Source: Sipunculus nudus
Lineage: Eukaryota; Annelida; Sipuncula; Golfingiida; Sipunculidae
Assembly: GCA_026874595.1 (NCBI GenBank)
Contig: CM049319.1
Location: 6,582,101 to 6,646,100 of the forward strand
Direction of reading: 5' to 3'
Length of the DNA: 64,000 bases
Shown here: piece after piece, positions 45,901-57,860 of the stretch
How positions within the stretch are numbered: the stretch's first letter is position 1
Layout: each line of letters opens with the position of its first letter
Notes under the pieces: model-generated
Database searches by the model: none
What the model was told of the DNA's origin: nothing
The model's input: the letters and a program-made list of their open reading frames with translations, nothing else
Position numbers and translations under genes: made by a program

Positions 45901-48900
45901 GTTATAATGATTTTATATTGGTTACATGTCTACCTTACTCTTTCAGTTTCGGGACTTGGTTTTGGCCTTGTCAGTGGAGCCTTTTCTCTGGTGAATGTGT
46001 TGGCTGACAGCACAGGGCCTGGCACAGTGGGCATCTTTGGCCATCCAGATAACTTCCTTATTGTGTCAGGTTAGTGTTTGTTCGAGTAGGACCGGGTGCT
46101 GCCAGGACAGAATTCTTGCAAGTACAGCTGATTCTGGCATACAGATTCAGTATGCATATTGATCTTCTAGGTCAAATCTGAGGGAATATAGGATATTTGT
46201 AAGGCCAAAATAAAGTAAAGGTATGGTTCTCAGGCACCCCATGCATCAATTTTAACCCTCTGCACCAAAAATTTTTTATTTTGATTTTCAATAGAAACTT
46301 ATCAATTTTGAACTCCAGCTGCTCAGACATTGCTTGGATGAAGATAAAAATAATACAATTTTGATCAGATTTCCTTTGTTTTTTATGTCCTTTTCCTTGT
46401 TTAGCAATACAATTCTGTTGCAATCATGCTTTTCCCTGATCATATGACATTTTTATTGAAACATACTGTTACGGAACCTAATATCAACAGATCACGTATG
46501 CGTGATTAACATAAATTTTGAAATGGAGAAAAAAAATCAGATTCTGTAACACTAGGCAGCTTGAAATGTCTGGGGGAATGAATAAAGAAGTCAGTGGATT
46601 TTTGTTAACAAATAACTATAATTTATTCTTAAAACAACCCTAACATTACGATATACTAAATCAATACAATTACACAGTACAACAACAGTATAACAGCAAA
46701 TAGTATAATCACACAGCCTAATAAACAAAGTGCACAGTACCTGGTTACCACCACTGTCACAGTGACAAGTCCTTTAAAGTGTATAATTCAGATGAACAGT
46801 TCACACAAATCTTCTCAGAGAATAACAGTCCAGTTCATTCACAAAATCAATCAACCATAATCCCAAAGTTGAGTTCCTGTCATAATCCCAAAAGCAAAAT
46901 GAAGACTATATAAGATCCGTCACAAAATCCAGAAGAAAATCTATAATTGCCGCACTTATCAGAATAGGTCCCACAAACTGACTTACACGCTACTGTGTCT
47001 GCTGGAATATTCTCTCACCTCTCTCTCAGCTCTAAAACACAGCCCCTATTTATAACCTTTCATCCAAAAAGTCTAGAAACTTCCTTTTCATAAACAATAA
47101 AAAAGAACCTAACATGATACACAGTACACACGCGTTACAGGAAACATCCAGAACAACATCCCTGTGTCTCTATATACCAGAGTTCACACGTGAGCCCGCC
47201 AGGAGAGAAAGCCCCAGACTAGCATGACCCTTAGTTTACATGTGGGCTGCACACGGCCAGCCATAACAAAGAACACCGTAGCATAGCAACGCCAGGGCTT
47301 GAGCCAAACACGAATCAGAATACGAACAGTGCACAAAAAAAGAGACATGTCAACAGCTCACAATAAAACAGACATCTGTAACAATACAAAAAAGGTAAAA
47401 AAATCGCCCATATGCACTGATATCTGCAAAAAGCCTGAGTACCAAACGTTTTATGGCCTAAGCTCCATAACATTTGATGTACCTGGTATTTTTCTCCCCT
47501 CAAATCTGATATACAAATAGTTTCTTCTCAGTTTTTACATGAGTTCAAAATTGATGGTCTTGACCATAATGTATGTTTCAGAAGAAGGGGTCCTATTTAA
47601 AAGGGTTATGTTTATGTGCTGGGCTAATCAATCAGGTGCATCAATGATTGGTCATTTTCTATTATAACTGATTACATTGTTTGCATTTTTGAATAATCAG
47701 TTACAAATGATTTTGTATGCACATGCAAAAAGTTATATTATCTTGAAAAAAAAAATGTAAAGAACTTTACAATTGAACTTCAAGCAGCGCACAAGTGTAA
47801 ACAAAATCAGTCACCTTTACCTTTTAGCAGGACTGTAAACATTTGTTCTGCCATCAGTGCTGTTGTTATTATGCAAACTGGGTGATACCTTAGTCATGGA
47901 GTCTTTACATGCATACTGACACATAATATTAGCATATTTTACAGAAATATAGAAGGGATATAAAATAATCAAGTAACAATTGGTCATTGGTGGTTAATTT
48001 CTTTTAGTCATTAAATTTGATTTTACAACCCATTTCGACCACCAGTTTGTTAGCTGATAGTCATCTGAGCTATAGTCGTGGTCCATTGTCTGTCGTCCGT
48101 CTGTAGATGTCACACGTTTTGAAACCGTAAGACCTAGGAATCCAAAATATGGCATGTTAGATGTCCCCAAGATCTCCTACCAAGCCGAAAAATGTGTCTT
48201 TGCAACTTTGTTCCTTTGAGAAATTAAGGAAAAACCTCCTGACTATTGGTCATCTGAGCTATAGTCGTGGTTCATTGTCCGTCGTCCGTCCGTCTGTCTG
48301 TCCGTCCGTCCATCTGATCGGCTGGCCGTCCATCTGTCCAGATGTCCGTCCGTAAGACTGGCACGTTTCGACACCATTGGACCTACAAATCTGAAATTCG
48401 CCATACAGTTAGATGTCCCCAAAATCGCCTACCATGCCGAAAATTGGGTCAATAGGACTTCGTTCCTTCGAGATATTAAGGAAAAACCTCAGTTTTTGTT
48501 AAAAACCTATTTTCACAATTTAGGACTGCCTAATATCAAAACCACTCATCTGTTTTTCCTCATATTTACCATAAATATTCCTCTTTATAGTTCCTATGTA
48601 CATGCCAGAAATTAGGTCTGTATTATATAATTTAAAAAATTAATGGGCTCAAACATAATGCATTTTGTAAAAAAATCAGGAAAGATATTTGATCGCTTAA
48701 CACAAAACATGTTAAAGCTAAGGACTTTTTTCCAGTAATATAACTTTAATTAATCAAAATTAAATTGTATACCCAACATGAGATCAAAATCTTTTAAATT
48801 TTTTTAAATATTAGCAAAATTAAAAATTGGTACCTTAAATTTTGCCCAACTTTGGCCACAACATGTTTTTTTCCTGTAAGTACTGTGGATTTAATTTTCA

Positions 48901-50809
48901 CAGCATGTGCACATAAGGATTTAATCTGTTAAAATCTGAAATTTGAAAATGAAAGCTGCAAAATTAGGCTGGTTATTGATTTTTTTTTGAGGCTCTTGTT
49001 GTATTCCCTTACATTGTCAAGCAAGCCCTCTCTCTTGTTGAGCTTGATCAGGCTGCCATAAATACCACAGGGAGCCTTTCTCTCTCCCCCACCCACCCCT
49101 TTCTGTTGACAGACCTGTACTATGAACTAGATGAATCTTAAATTAACATTTTTTTCAGTGACGAGCAGTAACAACTGAGACCCCTCCCCCCACCCACCCC
49201 TTCAATACACAGGACTAATAAACAAGATGAATCTTATAATTTTAATGTTAAATAAATTCTTTTTGATGAGACTATGACAATTTTGACTTTTTATAGAAAA
49301 AAAATTCAGGAATTTAATCCTAATATTCAAATGTGATAAAATATTAGGATTTAATGAAAGTGCTAACTGACAAGATTTAAGAAGATATAAATAGTTTGTA
49401 GCATTTGATTTATATCTCTTAAAGTTGGCGGGGCCTAGGTGTGAATAACACTGTTAACTCAGTATTAAAATTAGGAATATTGGTCAAACTATGTGGGATT
49501 ATTATTTAACTCATATGGCTAAATATTTAACTTTTAAAAACTTAATTACCTTCACACATTATTTCTTAATGAAGTGTTACTTTTATATAACACTTACAGT
49601 AGGCCTATTTGTTCCCTTGGTGCATCACTAAATGGTTTAGCTCATGTCCATTATTCTATAATTTACAGAGTTTCATTTTAGCGGGGCCATTTTCTCATAG
49701 CTTTTTTAATGATAATATACATGAAAAACCAAAAGAAATAAAAATATTTTGCAGTTACTAATATTTTCCAAAATTCAGCTGAGCGATGTGACCCATGGGT
49801 CCCTTGTTTAAAATCTTGGGATCATACAACATCTCCAATTCAAGACATTTTAAGTTTTAGTTAATCATGTTTCATATTCTTATTTTCTGTGTTTTCTGTG
49901 TATTACCAGCATTCCTGACCCTCTGTTTTATACTACTACACATCAGCTGGAGCATCATATTCTTCTCAGCGATGAATAAGAAAACCTATGCTCAGGCTGG
50001 TCTAGTCGTGGCCAGTCACATGCTGGTGTCATGTCTGGTATGTAGCTGTCAATTATCTCAATTATTTCAGGGCTTTAGCTCACCTCTGCTGTGATATAAT
50101 TTCCTAAATATTTCTGTTTTTTTTCCAATGAATGATTTGTGTCCTATAATTTCCTATATTTTCCATGTTTTAGGCATTAAACTCCTATATTTTCCCATGT
50201 TTCTTTCAGTGCACGATCATTTTTGCAATATAACTGTTAATATTGAATAAACATTATTATAATTATTAAAAATATTATTTTCACCAAGCCGTATTCTTTC
50301 TTTGAGAAATAATGTGATTGCGATACTTCTATCTTGAATTACCTGTATGTTTATTTGTGGGAATGCTAAAGAGATATTCTGGTATTATTAAAAAACAAAC
50401 ATTTTAACATGTTTATTGTGAGAAAACAATCATAATCAAATGCATTTTTGTTTGTGTTTGTTTCTGCGAACACTGATTTTGTGAGATAAGTAAAAATTTT
50501 ATATAGAGAAAGTAAAAGTCAGATGGGCAAGTACTCTCAGAAGTTAAGGTGGAGCCCTTCCTTTCTTTACGTCATATAACTTGTTCAGATCATGTGACCC
50601 CTTTCTGTGTGATCATGTGATGCTGATTCATTTATTTCTTGCAGACATTGTTTAACCAGGGTATGAACCCTGTGTATTATGCCAGCGTCATCCCCAGCTA
50701 CACCATGTTAGTGTTTGTCGGTGGCTGGGCCTTTTTCATCGCAGGAGGCAGCTTCAAGGGACTTGTGGCTTGTTTTACCTGTAAGAAACCCAACTATAAT
50801 GTTGACTAA
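42874..50809 (+). CDS. APH1: aph-1, gamma-secretase subunit (six coding exons)
   Basis: Coding exons: 42874-42986, 43523-43666, 44459-44550, 45947-46069, 49910-50037, 50645-50809. Together they are 765 nt, 254 residues plus TAA. APH-1 is the seven-pass scaffold subunit of gamma-secretase, which cleaves Notch, APP and many other type I membrane proteins; it binds nicastrin and presenilin. The N-terminus MTLMEFFGCTFIAFGPPAAL is nearly the fly form. The conserved G119-xxx-G123-xxx-G127 packing motif in transmembrane segment 4 and the two conserved histidines (H168, H194) are present. All splice sites are GT-AG and preserve frame. Length is between fly (~238) and human (~265). The leader exon is upstream (see 40537-40652). 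A poly(A) signal AATAAA lies at 51351. Confidence 0.96.
43523..43666 (+). CDS. APH1: aph-1 coding exon 2
   Basis: Completes S38 and encodes residues 39-85, AFFWLISLLLSS...SVLFQESFRLVFYLLL, transmembrane segments 2 and 3. The true donor is GAA|GTGAGT, which joins to restore the LLKKADEGL signature. Confidence 0.95.
44459..44550 (+). CDS. APH1: aph-1 coding exon 3
   Basis: KKADEGLQKFTQ, then the polar loop ending TNKHLMAY; phase-1 donor TACG|GTAAGC. Preceded by a long interrupted G run (44350-44374) in the intron. Confidence 0.95.
44880..45175. repeat. Intronic repeat: two ~150-bp half-units
   Basis: GCATATTTAATGAGGTCTGAGGTCA and GCATATTTAATTAGGTCAGAGGTCA, with matching upstream TTTCCAGCAAAATACACGCA/TCTCAGCAAATTTCATGCA, mark two tandem half-units. 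The segment ends GCGGTGCTCTTGTT. Confidence 0.55.
45947..46069 (+). CDS. APH1: aph-1 coding exon 4
   Basis: VSGLGFGLVSGAFSLVNVLA carries the GxxxGxxxG motif; ends DNFLIVS with donor AG|GTTAGT. Confidence 0.96.
46467..47472 (-). mobile_element. Possible solo LTR in aph-1 intron 4
   Basis: The segment is bounded by TGTTACGG and CCATAACA. On the minus strand it has TTATAAATAGGGGC, a good TATA box (near 47055). It is GC-richer than the surrounding intron. No target duplication was found at these limits and no internal region is attached, so both the boundaries and the identity are uncertain. Confidence 0.3.
48050..49810. mobile_element. Palindrome-ended ~1.7 kb family, copy B
   Basis: Opposite orientation to copy A (16741-18394) and colinear with it. 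It starts at the TAGCTGA...TCATCTGAGCTATAGTCG hairpin end and finishes at GACCCATGGGTCCCTTGTT. The hairpin end with its (GTCC)n tract is tandemly duplicated (about 48050-48245, then 48246 on). It lies in aph-1 intron 4. Confidence 0.7.
49910..50037 (+). CDS. APH1: aph-1 coding exon 5
   Basis: AFLTLCFILLHISWSIIFFS contains conserved H168; GLVVASHMLVSCL contains H194. Acceptor ATTACCAG, donor CTG|GTATGT. Confidence 0.96.
50645..50809 (+). CDS. APH1: aph-1 coding exon 6 and stop
   Basis: TLFNQGMNPVYYASVIPSYT leads into the last transmembrane segment (LVFVGGWAFFIAGGSFKGL), then a short Cys/Lys tail and TAA at 50807-50809. Confidence 0.95.
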   Translation, partial: TLFNQGMNPVYYASVIPSYTMLVFVGGWAFFIAGGSFKGLVACFTCKKPNYNVD

Positions 50810-50998
50810 AGTGCTCAGCATTATACCCATGACATCCAGGCTCAACGCAGCGGAACACGAGAGCTCCATTGTACAGTGTATATTAGTGTATAGACTGCCG
50901 CAGTGAGCCGACTGTTCAGTGTTCAGGGCAAGAAAATGATTTTCTGTTTTTTATATGTAAAAATATCTAAAGAAATATGTTTATATTTATATATATAT

Positions 50999-51051
<53 letters not shown>

Positions 51052-53451
51052 GATTGTATATGTTTCTGATAATTTGTAAATGGATCTACAAGTACAGTCT
51101 CTGTAAAACTTTAAAATACTCGACAGATTTCATTGACATTGAAAGAACTACTCTGTGTCAGGAACAACATGTTGTCCACTTATAAAGACAGTTTTGCTAC
51201 AGGTGTGTGTGTATGAGTGAGTGTGTGTGTGTGCTTTTGTATCATTATTCACAGATTCTTATGACAAGTGATCCACAGGTCTAAGTTGCATCCTGTTAAA
51301 TGAACACAGGATTCGAAGAATGCCCATTTGAATATATAATTGAGCCCATCAATAAAAAACATGCCCACACATTCAGAAACATGTGGCCACAGCCAGGAAC
51401 AACCCCACACAGACAGACACATGCCAACATAAACAGAAACTTGTCCACATTGTGACATGAAAAGGAAAGTACCCATACAGTTACAAGCATGCACAGTCAG
51501 GGGCCTGGGTGTCCCATGATAGCTTCTTAAATAGAAAGTTAGAAGAAGTTTCCCTCTTGATAAATTTCCTTGTGGCTTCATATTGAGTGTGTATGAATGA
51601 ATGTGTACATGTGGATATCACACAGGTATATATTTATATATATCTGTGTCAGTAAATGAGTATCAGAATCAAGTGGGATCACAGCTAACAGCTTTCACAC
51701 TGGCGGTACTGAGCCTGCTTTCTGCAAAATCACTCTTTTTTTAAAGAGTCACCTGTTTTTTTGAGGATTTTCTGATAATGATGCTAATTACTTTTTTTTT
51801 CACTCTTTTTTTCAGAACCACTTTTTTTTCCTTTTCTTCATGAAAGAATATTGATGTACACTATTTCTCTCGTGCTTTAACAGTCAAGTTAGAACAAGAA
51901 ATGGATTTCACTATTTTTTTGTGTGCAAATGTCCAGCATGTGTCGCAACATGAGGAAAATGCCCTTCATTTCATGCAGGGGGATGTGCACCATGTATGTT
52001 TCTGACATTGGGAACAAAATACGTTGATATATATATATACACAATTGTGGTATGCGAAGCACATCTTAATTTAGTCTGTGATGAAAGTAGGGGAATCAAC
52101 ACTAATTTTACTCTTTTTTCACTCTTTACTTGAAAAAAGTCTATTCTTTTTTTCTGGAACACTTACTCTTTTATTCGGTCATTTACCATTTGCAGGCCTG
52201 TGAAGAGAAAAATCAGCACTGTTGAAGTAGCTGAACATATTTGATTTACTGTATTTTAAGCGTAAGTTAAAACAGCTGCACCATGTATTATATAAGTTGT
52301 TTTCTCAAACTTATTACATACAAGCCTGAGATGATCACTTGCATAACAGTTATTATTTTATGAGATGGTGTGTGAGTTTTCTCCATTGAATAGTACTGTA
52401 TAACTCTGGTTTTGAACACTTGTGTTTGAAAGTTCCACATGTATATCAGATATACTGTAGTGCATGACCCAGACATTTTGAAGTCCATTTTGTTGTTTAT
52501 ATGTCTCTTAATCCAGGGAATAATTAAAATAAACATATTTTAAATGTTTAATATAAATATTTAAAATGCTTTTAAATAACTGAAATAACATATATTGTCT
52601 CACAGTTAAAAATACCACTGAGTTTCAAATCTGCACATGTATTCTCACCCTAATTTTTAGGTTTTATGGCTAATGATTAAAACATGTTCCTGGTTTCATG
52701 GCTAATGATTAAAACATATTCCTGTAACATTCCAGTGAGCGTGTCTGAGGTTATCCTTTAACCATAAGTTTCATGAATTCCGGTGATAAGTTATGAATAA
52801 TGGACAACTAAAACATAGGCATTGTTTTTAACTGAGCATACAATGAGTTGATGAAACATCTGAATTTGTCAAACTAGAATGCCTCAAAATATACTTAAAC
52901 TTAAATATTTATGTGTATTTTCCACTTCCATGGGGAAAATTCTATATTCATGCATAAATACATAAAGAAATATACAAATACTAGGGCAGATGGAAGTGTG
53001 TGTGTGGGGGGGTTCTTCCCATGTTGACTTTAAAAAACATCTTAGATTTGGGATAATGCATGCTTAATACCTAAACAGATGTGTCCCTTCCCATTCTCAA
53101 ATCTATTTGCCCATAACATATATAAATATCTGTATAACTACGTATAAACATAAAAACATATATAAAGTAACAGCACAGATGAGTTTAGCTTTGAGCCATG
53201 TTTCCATGTGCACATATATGCGTATATGCATGAAAAAATGTTTCTGTGTATGTGTTTTTGTGTGAAATGGGAGTATATGTAGTTGTACGGTGGATTTAGC
53301 AGGTCTTCACAAAAAGGTTGCTTGATTGACATCATTTTACCACAAATCCCTGAGTTCATACAGACAATATGCGTGAAGATCATTTCTGTGGCGATTATCC
53401 TGCATGTGCACACATACGCATATACGCTGATGGACACATGGAAAACACTAC
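50810..53451 (+). other. aph-1 3' UTR and downstream sequence
   Basis: (TA)n at 51001-51048 and AATAAA at 51351-51356, the first canonical poly(A) signal after the stop; the UTR probably ends soon after it. Nothing further recognised. Confidence 0.45.
51351..51356 (+). terminator. Candidate aph-1 poly(A) signal
   Basis: AATAAA about 540 bp after the stop codon. Confidence 0.4.
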
Positions 53452-53657
53452 CAGAAGCGGATCCAGGAGGGGGGTCCAGGGGGTCCGGACCCCCCCTTTT
53501 TCACCAGAAGCAACCATTTTTTAAGGCTTTAAGACGAAATTTTGCGGCATGGACCCCCCCCCCTTTCCCCGGACCTGATGACTTGTTTTTTTTAGGATTT
53601 TTATTAGTCCTCCTGGGTTGGATCCCCCCTTTTTCCTAAATCCTGGATCCACCCCTG
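53452..53657. mobile_element. 206-bp MITE with CAG...CTG ends and 5-bp TSD
   Basis: Left end CAGAAGCGGATCCAGGA; right end reversed CAGGGGTGGATCCAGGA. Flanked by ACTAC on both sides (53447-53451, 53658-53662). C- and G-runs (GGACCCCCC) fill the interior. Confidence 0.8.
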
Positions 53658-53662
53658 ACTAC

Positions 53663-56009
53663 AGTTACAAAATCATATGAGGGATTTATCAGACACATTT
53701 GCATATACAAATATACATGCACATGAAACACAGCATTAGTGTGTATAAATAGTAGTACTCTTTTCATGTGTACTGAAGTGCCATCCAACCAGTCACACTA
53801 TTTCTGTTGTGATCGCATTCTTTCAGTATATAGTGCTTGCAGTTGATACAAATTGTACTGCAGACAGAATTAGCTCAATGTAAATTGCAAACCCAGGGAT
53901 ATTGAGAGAATCAAAGTTGATTTATTGAATAAATTGAATCCCAGTTACATGGTGGGTCCATTGAAAAGATATAATCTGTTTGATATGTGTGTATTCCAGT
54001 GCATACATACACACTGATTTATAAATAGGTGTGTATATATTAATATTGTTTAGGTATATCTTGAGTTTATTTTACATACATATGTGTTAAATTATTTGAT
54101 GTATCTGGCTTGAGATAAGTATTTGGTGGAAGTATTTTAAGTAAGCCGTGACGCCTTTATGTGTAATGAACATGTCTGTATGGGTTGTGCCCACTTTTGT
54201 AACGTGCAGTGGGGAAAATAGCTGGTATCTGTATCCTAAGGAATAGAAAGAGTTGTCACCAGTCTTGAGTATAATCATGAAAGATTGATAATAGGCAGCC
54301 TACTAATATGGACTCCTGGCAGCAATGAGGCTACCTCAGGTGAGTTAATACATGGAATAGGATAAATGGGCTGCAATTCACAGAAATTGTTTTTAAAACT
54401 GACTTGTTTTGTTTCAACACACTTGTTCAAGTCTTGTGTATTGGTGCAGCCATGGAGGCATACATTATATGGTTCCATGCAAGTGACATCCGCATATTGA
54501 TATGTACTATTGACTGAATACCCCAGATCATAGTCCGGCAGACTGAGGACTCTACATTCCATATGTAACATGAAAGCATTTTCATTTTAAGAAAAGGAAA
54601 CTGTAAACTCTTCCTTTTTATTAAATAAGGAAGCATCATAGGTTAATTGGTGACCCTATAATTCAGTGACTCGCACAGGTAATATTTGCACGATCACCTT
54701 CCTCCATTGCATTAAGTCTTGACTAAGTATGTTACAGTATATTAGCCGGAACATGTTTGGTATTGTATTGGTATTTAAGCAATGGCAGGTTGCTGTTATT
54801 TGGTTAGCATTGCCAAACTGACAAGCCAAAATATTTTATCATGCAATGATACAATTTTGTTCCTGTGAGAGGTCAGTTTTGTGTCCTCATTTTGTGACAT
54901 TGCTTATTTATATGTGTACCACAAAGTGATTTAAGGAAATATTAGTGTTGTTGAAACAAATCTTCTAAATACGCCAGCCTTGTAACAAAAATTTGCATAA
55001 ATAAAACGTAAATTTATATATTTGTCTTATTATCATTAATATTAATGCAAAACATATTGCACATGTGCAACTTTCAAAATTCACTCTTATGCATTAAACC
55101 CTGAATATTATTTTTAAAGGTTATACAGATAAGAATGATATAAATGTGACTTTCTGTTTTAAGAACTCTATTTTAAATAATGTCTCGATACACGAATGAT
55201 AATACGTGGAATTAGTGGTATCCCAGTCAATCGACTCCCTATCTTAAGGGAAAATGGGAACAGAGGATATTACACCTCTGTACCAGAGCGATACCTGCTA
55301 TCTCTGTACGGCACTACTATATACTCCTATAGTGCGAAGATTCGTCCATTTCTTGAATAAAAAAACACACAAATAGGGATTCGAGCGACTGTGGTGGTAT
55401 TTATCGTGCAGATTTGTTATTGATTTGTGAGGTATATCAACTTTCCTAATATACAGGTTGGAGGAAAATGGGGTCAGGTGGTTAACAAATGATAATTTTG
55501 TTCTGATATTCGTTGAAACTGGTAACGCAAAAAATATAACTTTTACAAAAGTGAGTTACAGAAGTATATCCGTTTTTGGCATTCCCTTACGATGGCAAAC
55601 CACCAATACATTGACATGAACGGACCCATTTGAGGAAGATTTAAAGTTAAAATAAACAGTCTGTGTTAGTTCTAAAAATTATAAAAGAAGATTGCATTCA
55701 GGGTAGGCTGGATTATTTCCTAAAGGGAAAGGTTTTGCATGAGAAGTTCTAAAAAATAAAAATAAATTAAATTTATGGATTTAGTTTTTTAAAAAGGCAC
55801 TAATGCGTTTATTCGTAAAAGATATAAAATATTCAGTTTTAAAGGAATTGAACCAGGTGGACTGGGACCCGAGGCTTTAGGACAATGTTGAATTTAATTT
55901 TACACTATTCCCGTATATTTCTTATACTAGAATATACCCATATCAGTACGTGCATCCACACTTTTCTTAAATTATGAGTAAGCACTGACACGCGTGCGCG
56001 TTTGAAATG
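53663..56009. other. aph-1/lectin intergenic sequence, nothing recognised
   Basis: A Cys-containing minus-strand frame at 54275-54571 has no recognisable domain and no splice context that convinces me. Confidence 0.45.
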
Positions 56010-56350
56010 CACTGAGACAAATTGCGGGACATGTTGCCGATTTGGCGAGGGGTGACATGTTCCGCGTCCAAAATCGTCCCAACGATTAACCCGCAACATG
56101 AATCACTTGTGGCAAAATTGGGGGACATATTGCCGATATGGGCAGTGGTGAGATGTTCCCGGTCTGAATTCGTCGCAGCGGTCAACCCAGAACAACATTC
56201 ATTTGTGTTGACTTTAGCGGACCGCTTACAAAAGGCCGACGCGTAGTGAATGTTTGGCAGACTACGGACCAAGATGCACCCTCCCACGAAGTTTGAGGAC
56301 CGTGCGATCCCTAGCGTGCGAATTAATCCGGACAGACAGACAGACAGACA
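56010..56350. repeat. CpG-rich two-unit tandem repeat plus (GACA)n
   Basis: Two ~113-bp units (GGGACATGTTGCCGATTTGG... and GGGACATATTGCCGATATGG...) keep parallel open frames on both strands. A (GACA)n tract follows at 56331-56353. The similarity extends across the whole unit. Possible fragment of an uncharacterised mobile element. Confidence 0.45.
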
Positions 56351-56353
56351 GAC

Positions 56354-57555
56354 AAACAGATTCCCGTAAATTATTGTATGATGATTACATATTTTACAGG
56401 TTGCACTTTTATCATTTGTATCACATGAATGTGTTATTCACCCATACAGTATTATGAAAGGGGTACTTATAATAAATGCTTTGATAAATTAATCTGAAAG
56501 TATATTGTGTTTTGTAAAAAAAAATAATGGAAATCGGGAAATAAGTGTTAAAATTCACTTTTAGTATTTGCCATAATTTTCGAGTTTCAGGTGAAGAGTT
56601 AAGTTACCATGTTTTGACAAATTTATGAATAAAGATCAACACCTTGTCCTTCATACATTCAGGTTAAATCTGAACGATAAGTTAAAACACCGTCAACACT
56701 TAATTCAAATACATTTGAACACGCATTTACAATTTGAAACCACTTGTAATGAAAGTTCATATTCAAAACCCCATAAATCTCAACCTAATAATAAGTATAG
56801 CAGTCATGAGTCTTGAAGATACATTTCTATTGCCACGTACGTCCCACATACTCATAAGTCATGGCCTTATGTTATAAACAGTTTATCTCTACTCCCGCTG
56901 TCCTTAATGACAATACGTAAACATCATGTGAAAAAGTTACACCATACATACAAATATCTGGAACTCTCAAAAGAAATAAAACACAGATTCTTTCGTCAGC
57001 CTTTATCAAGATATAATTTCGACTACACTATACAAAATAACCACTGAATATTCTATAATGAGATATTTTTTAACATTCACCATTTCCATAAAAAAACAAC
57101 TGTAAGATTGGCTATTGAAAATGCAGGTAGAAGTATAGTTACAAGTATTTAACGTTGGTTAAAGTTGTGACTGGTGGTACTGCACTTTTCGTCATTACTA
57201 AGAGTCCACAACAGAAATATAATAACAGATAACTGTTGATTATGTGTAGGGCATCAAAGAGATTGTAACATTAATATTGTTAATTCGATCTTATCAAAGG
57301 TATACATAAACAAATAATTTGTTTTTAATTTTCCACATTTTGTACAAGGCAAAAAGCCATATGCATGGCCTGTTTCCATGTATTTTATATTTTCAAAGGC
57401 ACACGCCATTTTACCCAAATGTCAGAAAAATGCACATGGCTGACACTCTTCAGCCGAATTGTATGTGCCGAATCTGTCGAAGGCTTTGATTGTCTAAGGA
57501 TAAAACACTTTAAGGCTGACACTTTTAGGCTGGAACTGCCTAAGGCTGACAGTGC
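56354..57555. other. Lectin downstream region
   Basis: Presumed 3' UTR of the lectin (minus strand). A variant poly(A) signal ATTAAA lies at 57329-57324 on the minus strand. No other feature seen. Confidence 0.4.
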
Positions 57556-57860
57556 CTAATTATACACACAACGGTAATGCAGGACCATGTATTTATAAGT
57601 TCCGTGGCAGGGGTCGTATCCAAACACGTCGTTTCTAGCGGGCATGGCACAGGACCGTTTTCCCTGACAACGACGCCGGAACACTTTAGTAGCAGAGGAG
57701 CTCCAGCAGCGCGTGTTATGCATGTGCCAGCTGAAGCACTGCCAGCGGTTACGGCGGCCGTAGAACGCGCTCACCACCACAATGTGTTCGCCTCCCGGAC
57801 ACCCCGGGTACGCGGTCTCCTTTTCACAGTAGGTCAAGAATCTTTCGGTGTAAGCTGTCA
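57556..57860 (-). CDS. Lectin exon 2 (carbohydrate-recognition domain)
   Basis: Acceptor TTCTTTCCAG precedes the exon. It encodes residues 19-119 and the stop. The longer open frame up to 57894 includes intron sequence. Confidence 0.95.

Noticed and set aside
54275..54571. Cys-containing minus-strand ORF, possible secreted domain
   Set aside because: Cysteine spacing matches no family I know, and there are no convincing splice sites or signal peptide.
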